Assembly: GCA_035315065.1 (NCBI GenBank)
Contig: DATFYM010000211.1
Coordinates: forward strand, 1 to 15,101
DNA length: 15,101 nt
Direction: 5' to 3'
From: DATFYM01 sp035315065
Lineage (GTDB): Bacteria; Acidobacteriota; Terriglobia; UBA7540
Position numbers and translations under genes: made by a program. The notes below the pieces were generated by a model that was given only the letters and a program-made list of their open reading frames with translations, did no database searches and was not told where the DNA came from. Below, piece after piece: positions 6,415 to 14,700 of this stretch. The stretch's first letter is position 1. The number at the start of each line of letters is the position of its first letter.

Positions 6415-8825
6415 TTCAGGCCGAGCCTGCACGCCTCGTCCTCGCGGCTGACGCGCTCCTGCGCCGCGTAGGCGCGATTGCGCCGCGCCAGCTCGTCGAA
6501 GTCCACGCCGTGCGCGTCGAACTCCGGCCCATCGACACAGGCGAACTTCACCTTGCCGCCCACGGTGACCCGGCACCCGCCGCACATCCCCGTGCCGTCC
6601 ACCATGATGGGATTGAGGCTGGCCAGGGTCCGTACGCCCCACTCGCGCGTCAGCGCAGCGGCCGCGCGCATCATGGGGATGGGCCCGATTACATGGACGA
6701 GGTCGGGCGCCGCGGGTTGGCCGGCCCGCCAGTCGCGCGTCAGATCCACCACCGTGCCGTGTAATCCCGCCGAGCCGTCGTCGGTGGACCACCTCACCTC
6801 GTCGGCCGCAGAGTGAAGTTGCGCGTCGAGGATCATCTGCGCTTCCGACCGTGCCCCGCAGAGCGCCGTCACGCGATTGCCGGCCTCCCGGAAAGCGCGC
6901 GCCACGGGCAGCAGTTCGGCCACGCCCACACCGCCCGCCACGCAAACCGCGTGCCCCACGCGTTCCACTGTCGCCGGCAGGCCCAGCGGCCCCAGCAGGT
7001 CGGCCAGTGCGTCGCCGTGGGGGCCGGCTTCGAGCGACGCCGTGGCGCGACTCGTCTTTCCCAACACCTGCACCACCAGAACGATGGTTCCCTTGTTCGG
7101 GTCGCCGTCGACGATGGTCAGCGGGATGCGCTCGCTCTCCGGCGTGGGCCGTAGGATCACGAACTGCCCGGGCTTCCAGTGGTGCGAAATCTCCGGCGCC
7201 TCGATCTCCAGCCACGCCACCTCCGGCGTCAGCCATCGCTTCTCGATCACGCGGTATCCGTGCGATGCCGGAGCTATGGTCTTCACAGCGTGCTCCGGTG
7301 CGGCGACAGTCCCGCCGGCTCCATTTGGCCCGCCATCGCGTGACTGCTGCTCACGCAGGGCGCGATCGATGGCCGCCGCCGCCGCCCGCCCGTCGCGCAT
7401 AGCCAGGATCACCGTCGACCCGCCACGCACCACGTCGCCGCCCGCATAGACGTGCGGCAGGCTGGTTTCGCCACTGGCGTCGATCACCACCTTGCCGCGG
7501 CTGGTGGCCAGTTGCGGGGTCGCGCGCTGCACCGTGGGGTTAGGGCTCTGGCCTATGGCCATCACCACCGTATCCACCGGGACGCGATATTCCGACCCCG
7601 GCTGGGGCACCGGCGAGGGCCGCCCGGACTCGTCCGGCTCGCCCAGCGTCATGCGGATACACTCCATCTCGCACACGTTGCCCTGCGCGTCGCCGAACAG
7701 TCGCGTCGGGGCGGCCAGGAACTCCAAGTGGACGCCTTCCTCTTCGGCGTGCCCGATCTCTTCCACCCGCGCCCGCAGCTCCGCCCGCCCGCGCCGGAAA
7801 AGGATGGTGGTCTCGCTGCCGAAGCGCCGCGCCCAGCGGGCCGCATCCATGGCCGAATTGCCGCCGCCCACCACCACCGTGCGCTGGCCCACGCGCACCG
7901 GCGTATCCGCTTCAGGAAAGCGATAGGCCTCCATCAGGTTGATGCGGGTGAGGAACTCGTTGGCCGTGTAGACGCCGGTGAGGTTCTCGCCCGGAATGCC
8001 CATCAGGTGCGGCAGGCCCGCACCCGTCCCCAGGAACACCGCCGCGTAGCCCGCCGCGAACAACTCGTCGAGCGTAGCCGTCTTGCCCACGATGAAGTCG
8101 GTGTGGAACTCCACCCCCATGCGGCGCAGGCGCTCGATCTCCTCGTTCAGGATTTCGCGCGGCAGGCGGAAGTTGGGAATGCCATAGGCCAGCACGCCCC
8201 CCAGCCGGTGCAGGGCCTCGAACACCGTCACCCGATAGCCCTTGCGCACCAGGTCGAAGGCGGTGATCAGGGAGGCGGGTCCGCTGCCCACCAGCGCCAC
8301 CCGCGGACCGGTGGCCGGTCCCGCCGAGGGATTGCAGGGGCCTGCCGCCTCGGCCTCGGTTGGCGCCGCCGCCCGGTGCTGGTCGGCGATGTACCTCTCC
8401 AGCGAGCCGATCGCCACCGGCTCCAGTTTCTTCCCCATCAGGCAATCCTTCTCGCAGAACAATTCGTGCTGGCAGACGCGCCCGCAGATGCCGGGGAAGT
8501 GGCTCTGCTCGCTGATCTTGGCAAAAGCCGCTTCGATGTCGCCGTCGCCCAGGGCGAGAATCATCGCTTTGATATCAATGTGCAGGGGGCAGGCGTCGAT
8601 GCACTTGGGGTCCTTGCACTGGAGGCAGCGCAGCACTTCCACTTTGACTTGTTCGGGCGTGAACCCGAGGGCCACCTCGTAGCAGCCTTCCAGGCGGACG
8701 TCCGGCTCCAGCAATAGCACGTCCTGGCGTGGCGCCTTCGGGTTGGGCTTGCGCTTGGGCTTGGTCTCCGACGGTTTCGCGTCCAGCGGCTTCGCGTCGA
8801 CGGGACTAGGATTCGGTGCGTTCAG
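6411..8825 (-). CDS. Fused NfnL-NfnS (SudA-SudB) type iron-sulfur flavoprotein; GltD-like half followed by PyrK-like half
   Basis: An 804-residue protein if it starts at the CTG at 8825 (AGAGAGG seven bases upstream). The only conventional in-frame start, GTG 8720, would cut a P-R-Q segment that the family usually keeps before the EVALG motif. The N-terminal half resembles the small glutamate synthase/NfnL subunit: Cys67, 70, 75, 79 (CLQCKDPKCIDAC) and Cys114, 118, 124, 128 for two [4Fe-4S] clusters, an FAD site GSGPAS at about 180 and an NADPH site VVGGGNSAMDAARWARR at about 320. A Gly/Ala-rich linker lies at about 495-523. The C-terminal half is NfnS/SudB/PyrK-like: RIPLTI at 566-571 for FAD and Asp743, Cys748, Cys751, Cys763 for a [2Fe-2S] cluster. 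Likely roles are NADH-dependent ferredoxin:NADP+ transhydrogenation or a related sulfide/NADPH electron transfer. The sequence alone cannot choose between them. Confidence 0.85.
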   Translation of the reverse strand: MNAPNPSPVDAKPLDAKPSETKPKRKPNPKAPRQDVLLLEPDVRLEGCYEVALGFTPEQVKVEVLRCLQCKDPKCIDACPLHIDIKAMILALGDGDIEAAFAKISEQSHFPGICGRVCQHELFCEKDCLMGKKLEPVAIGSLERYIADQHRAAAPTEAEAAGPCNPSAGPATGPRVALVGSGPASLITAFDLVRKGYRVTVFEALHRLGGVLAYGIPNFRLPREILNEEIERLRRMGVEFHTDFIVGKTATLDELFAAGYAAVFLGTGAGLPHLMGIPGENLTGVYTANEFLTRINLMEAYRFPEADTPVRVGQRTVVVGGGNSAMDAARWARRFGSETTILFRRGRAELRARVEEIGHAEEEGVHLEFLAAPTRLFGDAQGNVCEMECIRMTLGEPDESGRPSPVPQPGSEYRVPVDTVVMAIGQSPNPTVQRATPQLATSRGKVVIDASGETSLPHVYAGGDVVRGGSTVILAMRDGRAAAAAIDRALREQQSRDGGPNGAGGTVAAPEHAVKTIAPASHGYRVIEKRWLTPEVAWLEIEAPEISHHWKPGQFVILRPTPESERIPLTIVDGDPNKGTIVLVVQVLGKTSRATASLEAGPHGDALADLLGPLGLPATVERVGHAVCVAGGVGVAELLPVARAFREAGNRVTALCGARSEAQMILDAQLHSAADEVRWSTDDGSAGLHGTVVDLTRDWRAGQPAAPDLVHVIGPIPMMRAAAALTREWGVRTLASLNPIMVDGTGMCGGCRVTVGGKVKFACVDGPEFDAHGVDFDELARRNRAYAAQERVSREDEACRLGLK

Positions 8826-8940
8826 GGCGTTACCTCTCTCTCCGCCTCCAAGGATTCCAGGCTGGGCGCGTCACTTTTGCCACGTTATGTGATGCCCCTT
8901 TCATGGTTGCCGGGTGCGCTTCCTGGCCGGGTAGGGCGCT

Positions 8941-8975
8941 GGGAATAGGGAACAGGGAACTGGGAACAGGGAACG
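8941..8975. repeat. GGGAACA heptamer array
   Basis: Five consecutive heptamers: GGGAATA, GGGAACA, GGGAACT, GGGAACA and GGGAACG. It is the same family as the inverted arrays at 6276-6414, so the family flanks the flavoprotein gene on both sides. Here there is only one orientation and no opposing arm. Confidence 0.85.
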
Positions 8976-9020
8976 CTGCCCCTGAGCCCGAATTCCCGGT
9001 AGAGAGATACCTTCCTTCCA

Positions 9021-9352
9021 TCCAAACTTCCGGCAAATCGGGATTAGAATCGCTGTAACCAACTGATAACAATTGTATAAGTTCGTTGGGTTTGTTTCGC
9101 CAATTTCTCCGTCATGTTATTGACAACAAATGTGTTAGCTGTGTTGGGTTTGTTTGGGTCTGTTGGCCTCCATCCCAAATCGGCAATACAGAGGAACCCT
9201 TCACTGGTCCAAACTTCTCGAAAATCGGCCCTGAAATCGCTGTAAGCGATTGATAACATGACCGATAGTTTGAGTGGCTTCGTTTCTCCCATTTTTGTCT
9301 TATCTATTTGACAATAGTGGCGTTAAGTCCATTGGCTTCGTTTGGCTTCGTC
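9021..9352. repeat. Diverged tandem duplication, period about 187 bp
   Basis: Copy one (9021-9165) and copy two (9208-9352) align almost without gaps. Shared landmarks are TCCAAACTTC (9021 and 9208), ATCGCTGTAA followed by TGATAACA (9064 and 9251), TTGACAA (9120 and 9308) and a G/T-rich end TTGGGTTTGTTTG versus TTGGCTTCGTTTG (9144 and 9332). Identity is roughly two thirds by eye. Neither strand is open in the same frame through both copies, so a non-coding element is more likely than a gene duplication. The identity of the unit is unknown. Confidence 0.65.
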
Positions 9353-9390
9353 CTCGGTTCGGGGTGCTTCTGCGAGCCCCGAGTCCCGTC

Positions 9391-9450
9391 TTTTCGAGTT
9401 TCGAATTTCGATTTTCCAGTTTCCAGTTTCCATTTTCGAGTTCCCGAATT
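9391..9450. repeat. Degenerate array of TTTCGAG / TTTCCAG units
   Basis: Units of 7-8 bases of the form TTTCGAG, TTTCGAA, TTTTCCAG and TTTCCAT follow each other with small length changes. The array is low-complexity and purely intergenic, and the units all run in one orientation. Confidence 0.6.
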
Positions 9451-9730
9451 CAGCAATCGGGAAGGAAAAGAACGAGTGAGTTTTTCCCGCCAACCAGCAC
9501 CTATCTGTAACATAATAAGAGGTCCCACGCCAAATATTTCGATCGCCCGAGAATGGCTCATCTTACAGAAAAGACGTGAGATATCGATCGAATTTCGTTT
9601 AAGCGTTTTGTTTTCAACAGCTTCTCCATCAGGTTCGCTTTCATCGCCAGAATCTGAGCAAATCTGGTAATCTGTGAATCGCCGTTGCTCTTCATTCGAC
9701 TCCTGGCCCCTGGCTTCTGGCGCCTTCTTC

Positions 9731-9798
9731 CAATCGTCAATCGAAAATCATCAATCGTCAATTTCTTCACCCTTTACCCTTCACCCTTCACCCTTCAC
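9731..9798. repeat. Two adjacent short arrays: CAATCGT-type and CCCTTCA heptamers
   Basis: Positions 9731-9763 hold CAATCGT, CAATCGAAAAT, CATCAATCGT and CAAT units. Positions 9766-9798 hold nearly five TTCACCC heptamers with one variant (TTTACCC). Just before them, 9701-9722 contains CTGGCCC/CTGGCTT/CTGGCGC units. Each array is a different sequence but the same unit length class. Confidence 0.75.
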
Positions 9799-9916
9799 AA
9801 TTTCCGGGCACACCTTGGTCGGCCACTCGACTAGCTTAACCGACGAAGTAAGTATAAGGCGGGGTACTAGATTTGTCAAGGGGCGAAAATGGCCCGGCGT
9901 TGATCGAGAGGGGGTG

Positions 9917-9947
9917 TTGACTCCATGCAGCCTGTCTGTACTATAAT
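9917..9947 (+). promoter_or_regulatory. Promoter of the brnT-brnA unit
   Basis: TTGACT at 9917-9922 and a perfect TATAAT at 9942-9947 with a 19-base spacer. Transcription would start around 9954, only about four bases before the brnT ATG at 9958. There is no ribosome binding site in front of that ATG, so the message is probably leaderless. CTGT at 9932-9935 and ACAG at 9954-9957 form a weak outer dyad around the -10 box, where the BrnA repressor might bind. Confidence 0.6.
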
Positions 9948-9957
9948 GTGCTTACAG

Positions 9958-10276
9958 ATGCTTCGATTTGAGTGGGATCAGGCGAAGAACGAAACCAACA
10001 AGGCGAAACACGGGATCGACTTCGAAACCGCCCAACTCGTCTTCCCGCGCAGCTCGCCTTACGATCATCCCGTTTTGCGTCACGTTTGTTGAACGGCTGA
10101 CTGACGCCGAGCAGCGGTGGCACGCAATCGGATCGATCGAGAACATCATCGTTCTGGTTGTGGTCCACACGTATCGGGAAGAGCATTCCGATGAGGTAAT
10201 CCGCATTATTTCCGCTCGCCCCGCGACCAGGCATGAAAGGAAACTCGATGTCCAAGTTATCGGTGAAGAGGCGTAA
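9958..10276 (+). pseudogene. brnT: brnT toxin gene, frameshifted
   Basis: BrnT is a small RNase-like toxin of type II toxin-antitoxin systems. From ATG 9958 the frame reads FEWDQAKNETNKAKHGIDF and on to QLVF, a textbook BrnT start, then hits a stop at 10090. The remainder continues in the next frame (LTI...ERLTDAEQRWHAIG...VVHTYREE...DEVIRIISARPATRHERK) to 10276. Removing one base near the CCC run at 10044-10046 restores about 105 residues, the normal BrnT length. The gene overlaps brnA by 29 bases, the usual toxin-first order. A sequencing error is possible; otherwise the toxin is inactive. Confidence 0.85.
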
Positions 10277-10515
10277 GGAGCTTGAAGTTCTGGCCCACAG
10301 GCCGGATGACGAGATTGACCTCTCCGACATCCCTGAAAATTCGGGAGATACCATCGGACGCCGTGATCGGCAAGTTCTATCGACCCAGGAAGGCCAGGGT
10401 AACGACTCGACTTGATGCTGACGTCCTAGCGTGGCTGAAGGCGTCAGGGGAAAGGTATCAGACTCGGATCAACAGCTATCTCCGGCAACTGATGGACCAA
10501 AGCCGGCAGCCGTGA
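10248..10515 (+). pseudogene. brnA: brnA antitoxin gene, frameshifted
   Basis: BrnA neutralises BrnT and represses the shared promoter. The start ATG 10248 follows AAAGGA by seven bases. The first part (SVKRRKELEVLAHRPDDEIDLSDIPE) and the second part (SDAVIGKFYRPRK, then RLDADVLAWLKASGERYQTR in a ribbon-helix-helix fold, ending LMDQSRQP) lie in different frames. Deleting one A from AAAA at 10336-10339 joins them into 88 residues with a normal BrnA layout. With the frameshift the DNA-binding domain is lost. It is convergent with vapC, whose stop is 15 bases away. Confidence 0.85.
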
Positions 10516-10529
10516 GTTGAGTACGGCTT

Positions 10530-10945
10530 CTAACGGATGAACTTGATGGGAGCGATGCCGAGCGCTAGGAGCGGGTCAAACTCGCCGTGATCGCTGGTGA
10601 CGAGCTCGGCGGAAAGCTCCTCAGCAAGCGCAATGCAGATACAATCGGGAAGGGAGATCCGGCCCCGTGCCTTATGCCCGCCGACACGCTGCCAAAAACG
10701 TCGACTCATATCGCGACGCCCTTTGTTTGCAATACTGGCACGCCATCTCGGTAGAGTGAGGCAATGGCTGCCCGCGCGGTTCGAGGATCAGAACGGCGTA
10801 TAGCCTGATAATAGACTTCACACAGATTGAGGGAATGAGCATAACAAACGGCGGTAGGATCGGAAAGTAGAGCGGCGACGACAGCCCCACCCGGTTCTCC
10901 TTCGGTGTAGGCTACCATCGCACAAGCATCGAGGACGTAGTTCAA
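10530..10945 (-). pseudogene. vapC: vapC-type PIN toxin gene, frameshifted
   Basis: PIN ribonuclease toxin. Translation starts at TTG 10945, overlapping the antitoxin stop (TTGA), which implies coupling. The first part has the PIN strand MNYVLDACAMVAY with catalytic Asp6 and the Glu in LNLCEVYY, ending at a stop near 10706. The rest, in the next frame, is a perfect PIN C-terminal half: RRDMSRRFWQ, RISLPDCICIALAEELSAEL, VTSDHGEFDPLLALG and IKFIR, ending at 10530. Adding one A to the AAA run (complement of 10722-10724) restores 138 residues, a normal VapC length. As written, the protein lacks the last two catalytic acids and should be inactive. Confidence 0.85.
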
Positions 10946-11202
10946 AAATTACGTTCCTCCCGCTCGATCTCCGCTCGCTTCTCTCTTGCGAACTCCTCCG
11001 AACTGCCGATTTTGCCTTTGAAGGCTCCGAAACCGGTGAGCCCTTTCGCTTGGGTGGCTGCTGCCGATTTCTTGGATCGTGCGCTCTGCTTGTGAAGCGC
11101 CGGCTTTTCAGGGGTGATCGTAACCCGCAGGTGGCGGCCTATCAGTTCCGCCTTATGGCGCTCGATCTCTTCCCATGTGCCTTCGATCACGTGTGACGAC
11201 AT
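10942..11202 (-). CDS. VapB-like antitoxin partner of the PIN toxin
   Basis: An 86-residue protein and the only undamaged reading frame of the toxin-antitoxin island. It starts MSSHVIEGTWEEIERHKAEL, the type of antitoxin that precedes PIN toxins in cyanobacteria and acidobacteria, and has a basic Lys/Ser/Ala linker at about 38-53. It ends in a charged toxin-binding helix (SSEEFAREKRAEIEREERNF). The start ATG 11202 is chosen over a much longer open frame reaching 11574 because a perfect extended -10 promoter lies at 11227-11235 and homology begins here. GGAG lies 11 bases upstream as a weak ribosome binding site. It overlaps vapC by four bases. Confidence 0.8.
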   Translation of the reverse strand: MSSHVIEGTWEEIERHKAELIGRHLRVTITPEKPALHKQSARSKKSAAATQAKGLTGFGAFKGKIGSSEEFAREKRAEIEREERNF

Positions 11203-11226
11203 CTTTCTTTGCTCCGGACCAGGTTC

Positions 11227-11235
11227 ATTATAGCA
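11227..11235 (-). promoter_or_regulatory. Extended -10 promoter of the vapBC unit
   Basis: On the minus strand the sequence is TGC-TATAAT, a perfect extended -10 element. No good -35 is present, which such promoters can do without. Transcription should begin near 11220, giving a leader of under 20 bases before the antitoxin ATG. It lies inside the degraded hicA-like sequence. Confidence 0.6.
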
Positions 11236-11248
11236 GGTATTTCGTAAG

Positions 11249-11541
11249 ACACGGCGCGTTGATGAAGGGTGGAAGCGAGCTGGCGGGGGGTGAGGGACGG
11301 GATCCGGGAAAAGTCGATGCTCATACCATAACCCCAACGATCGGTTGGTCGAGACGTCACGCTGGGAGGCAAGCGTTCGCCATCGTCCTGCCTTGGCAGC
11401 AGTTCCTCGATCACCATCTGGGCAACCTCTTGCACGTTTTTGAGGGCTTCCTCCCCGGTGTGCCCTCAATATGCCCCCAAGTCGCGGCCCGCCACACATC
11501 TTCGTCGGGTTCGACAACCACAGGGAGACGTAGGGCTTCAT
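11249..11541 (-). pseudogene. hicB antitoxin remnant followed by a possible hicA start
   Basis: ATG 11541 has a strong ribosome binding site (AAAGGAGG, eight bases upstream), but the frame that matches HicB is the next one: ALRLPVVVEPDEDVWRAATWGH. The partial HicB fold continues in the third frame as GEEALKNVQEVAQMVIEELL. So there are at least two frameshifts (near 11537 and 11454-11467). The usual short segment between VWRA and AATWGH also seems missing. Further on, ATG 11324 opens MSIDFSRIPSLTPRQLASTL, which resembles the first helix of HicA toxins, but the dsRBD-like remainder is absent. The HicB call is reasonable; the HicA call is weak. Confidence 0.55.
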
Positions 11542-11651
11542 GGGCTGGCCCTCCTTTCGAGTCGCAATTCCCACCTTCCAGTGCGTCGCCCCCGCTTCCT
11601 GCCGGCCGGGAGGCCGCGAGAATTAATTTGGAAGGGAAAGCCGCAGGCCAA

Positions 11652-11690
11652 GGGGGGGGGCCCGCGCTTGCTATTCCGAATTCGGAATAG
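11652..11690. repeat. G9 run followed by a perfect 20-base palindrome
   Basis: Positions 11652-11660 are nine G. Positions 11671-11690 form a perfect dyad, CTATTCCGAA and its complement, with no loop. It lies 26 bases beyond the stop of the TPR-GreAB-C-PIN gene. Having no loop and no T tract, it is a poor terminator and could instead be a protein-binding dyad or a footprint of a mobile element. Confidence 0.6.
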
Positions 11691-11716
11691 TGCAGGATCG
11701 TGGCCGCCACGCCTTC

Positions 11717-14700
11717 CTAAAGAGGTCCGGTCGGCAGGAAATGCTGTTGCTGCCAAAGATCTATGTTCTGATAGATCTTCGCCAGGGCAAGCGGCAGTAG
11801 TCGGAACTCAATTTGCAGCACAGCCCGCAGCTTCCTAATGACCCGAACGCTCAATCGACCGACCGTCAAAGACTGCAGGAAAGCATCTAGCAGCAGGAGC
11901 TTCTGGTGGTCCATGACTGGCTCCAGCCACACCCTTTTTAGTAGACCAGCAGCGAGCTTTATCGCTGCGTTCTCATCGGTCGGACTCTGCAGCAGCGCCA
12001 AGAAGCGGTTCACCTCGCCGGTCACGCGCATGGCGTTTTGCGTCAAAACCCAGAAAAAGTCGTCCACATTCATGTTTACGAGAAGGTAATTGGCCAACGC
12101 TAGCTTTCTCAGCGCATCGTGATATTCGTCATCCGTCACGAGTCCCCGAGTGCGCATATCAGCCAGCACGGACTGCGACCAAACTCCCTGGACCTGCCAT
12201 TCTTTGGCTGCGATCTGGCGGACACGTAGGTCGTCAGAGTACAGAAGCGTGCTGCGTTCCTTGGCGGCCAAAACCGCCGCAATCCCGTCTTGTCCCAAGA
12301 TTTGTGTGAGGAACTCAAACTGCTTCTGTTCAATATCCAGGGCCATGATTGACGGAATTACCGTAGCGGACTCGACAAAACTGCGCATAGCCTCTACGAA
12401 GTTGCGTCCCGCGTCTAGATTCGCCTGAGTGACATCCGCGCGGACGTAGCTCCCCGCCTCCTTGCCGACCGTCATGAATGGCCTTGCCATCAAGTAGTCC
12501 TGCGCTAACGTGGCATTCAGAGCGTCCAGGACAAACTGCGGGACGTAAATCTGGCTGAATCTCTGCCTCAGCCTCTCAAGGATCTCAAGGTACCCGAGAG
12601 TTAACAATGCGGTTAGATCGAGGGTGATGCTGGAAACGGCGGCAAGAGCGTGGACTTCTCCCAAGGCGTCGAGGGCCGAAGGGGTGCCAGCAATTACGCA
12701 TCCGTCGGCGCGCCCGATGAGTCCGGCCCAGGTCCTTACAACAGTGCTGCCGCTGAGCCTTGCAATGGCTGGAAGGGGAAAAGGCTTCTCACGGTATAGG
12801 TTCATTACCGTCGTCACCAGCTTGTCTCGCTCGTCGATGGCGACGAAAATCTTGGAGAAGTCATTGGGCGTGACTTCGACCTTCTGAAGCTCGAGATTGC
12901 CGGGGAACCACGTGGAAAAATTGTTGAGGCTCTCCTGAAAGGCGAAGACGTACTTGCTCTGCACATCAGCAATTTCGTAGACGAGCTCTTCATACGGACC
13001 CTCTCGCAGAGTAATTGTGTCCCCTTTTTTATGTCCCAGTAGGGCGAGAGCCAGCGGGTCTGTCGCAGTCAACTCGCCCCGTTCCCTGTTGACGGAGGTC
13101 TGCGCCAGGATGGTGAAGACCTTCGTTTCACCTTTTTGGGTCAGGCGCACGGTGGTGTCAATTCCGGCGACTGCTGGTTGAAGCAGCTCCTTGTCCAGCT
13201 CTTCGCGGCTCATAAACAGGCCGATATAAGCCAGGTGCGCTTCAGGGCGGCCAAAATCCAGGCTCCTGGCTCTGTAAATGAGACGAAGCACGTCAGGCAG
13301 TCCGAGAAAGACCCGAGCTTCCGCAACGTGGAACAGGGACTCTGCGTCATCCTCTAATTCCTCGAACCGAAGTTCTGAGAGGATTTCGGGCCGAGTCCCT
13401 GTTGCCCCTACGGATGTCAATGAGGGCGGTTGTCACCCTATGAATCACCCTCGCAGGCTCAACCTGGGCTAGTTTAGAGCGAAGGTCCCTTGCACGATCG
13501 AGGTCGCCAGCGAACTCCAGAATAACGGACTCAATTTCGCTGATAACCGGTATCGGATCGCCAGCGCCTCGGAGTTGCTGTGCTATTGGCAAGGCCTTCT
13601 TGTATGACCCAGAGTTGAAGAGGGAGACTACGTATCTACGCAGCAGAGGATGTCGTGACTCGAATCAACGATGGCTTCGTAGATTTCGGCAGCTCTTGCC
13701 CACTCGCCCACCGCGCCGTGAATGTTGGCCAACTGTAGTAGAATCCTGTTCCGCTGATTTACTGAGGCCGCGTTTGTCAGGGCTTCTTGCAGAAGCTCGA
13801 TCGACTCCTTGCTCCTTCCTTGGAGGTATCGCAGGTGAGAGAGCAAACACAGACCCTCCGGATCTCTTGGTGTTGTCGGAATGAGGGTGTGTAGGATTGA
13901 CTCAGCGTCTGCCGGGCGACCAGTGTCTGTGTAGGCTTGCGCGAGTAGGCCGGCCAGATCGATGTCACGGGTAGGGTTCAAGGCATCCAATTCCCATCGC
14001 GGCTTTAGCAGTTCGATTACTCGTTGTGGCTGACCACTGTTCAGGTAGGCTCGCGCTAGCGGGACAACGACCGATGCCCTTTCCGCTTGGCCGCTCAGCC
14101 TTTCGAAACAGGTGATCGCCTCCGAAGACCTTCTTGATTGTAGGAGGAGGAGTCCTTTCGTGTGTAAAGCAGTATCGTGAGTTTCATCTTCGAGCAACAC
14201 GCGGTCACAGTCCTTGATTGCATCCTCGACGCGATCCAGCATTCCGCGAACGTTGGCCCTGTTAGCCAGGACCCCGTGAAACAGCTCTCGGGATTCGCAA
14301 CCGTCCAGGCATGCAGCCGACTTCGTCAAAAGTTGTTCCCCTTCCGCAAGCCGGCCTGCGGCGTCTCCTACGAATTGTTCGACCAACGGTGGGTCGTCAC
14401 GCAGAGCCTGCTGGACGGGACGAATGATTGCTACGGCAAGAAGTTCGTAGGTTTGAAACTCTTCGAGGCCGGTTCGGAGCGAGGCTCGAAGCCACGACTC
14501 CGCTCGACTGAAGTTGCCCCCTTCGAATGCGATCTTGCCAAGAGAGAATGTGCATTCCGGATCCTCCTCAATCCAGGTTTCTTCAGCGATCAGGCGATCG
14601 ATCTCGGCCTGATGTCCGAGGCGATACAAGGCTTCTAAATGCATGGCGGTCGCGTGCGAATCTCTTGGAGAAATTCGGCGGGCCTTTGCACTGAGGTCGA

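Larger units (their letters stand above)
8826..9957. other. 1.1 kb gene-poor region with several short repeat arrays
   Basis: No reading frame here has a ribosome binding site, a recognisable domain or a protein-like composition. The open frames are Ser/Phe/Pro-rich and arise from the repeats. The stretch from about 9060 to 9800 is clearly more AT-rich than the genes on either side. It holds a GGGAACA array, a diverged tandem duplication, a TTTCGAG/TTTCCAG array, CAATCGT and CCCTTCA arrays, and the brnTA promoter at its right end. It separates the intact left-hand genes from the damaged toxin-antitoxin island. Confidence 0.6.

Noticed and set aside
7452..8717. A 421-codon plus-strand open frame opposite the flavoprotein gene
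   Set aside because: It is antisense to clear iron-sulfur flavoprotein coding, is His/Arg/Ala-rich as expected of a mirror frame in GC-rich DNA, and has no recognisable domain.
9044..9292. Small minus-strand frame whose part resembles another frame at 8830-9072
   Set aside because: The similarity comes from the 187-bp DNA duplication. The frames are offset or interrupted, and neither has a ribosome binding site.
11203..11574. Long N-terminal extension of the vapB-like antitoxin
   Set aside because: The extension is low-complexity translation through the hicB/hicA remnant. The promoter at 11227-11235 and family similarity place the start at 11202.
13347..13660. Programmed ribosomal frameshifting joining the TPR and PIN segments
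   Set aside because: No slippery heptamer with a downstream structure was seen, the two breaks differ in direction, and nearby unrelated genes show the same kind of break, so damage or error is simpler.
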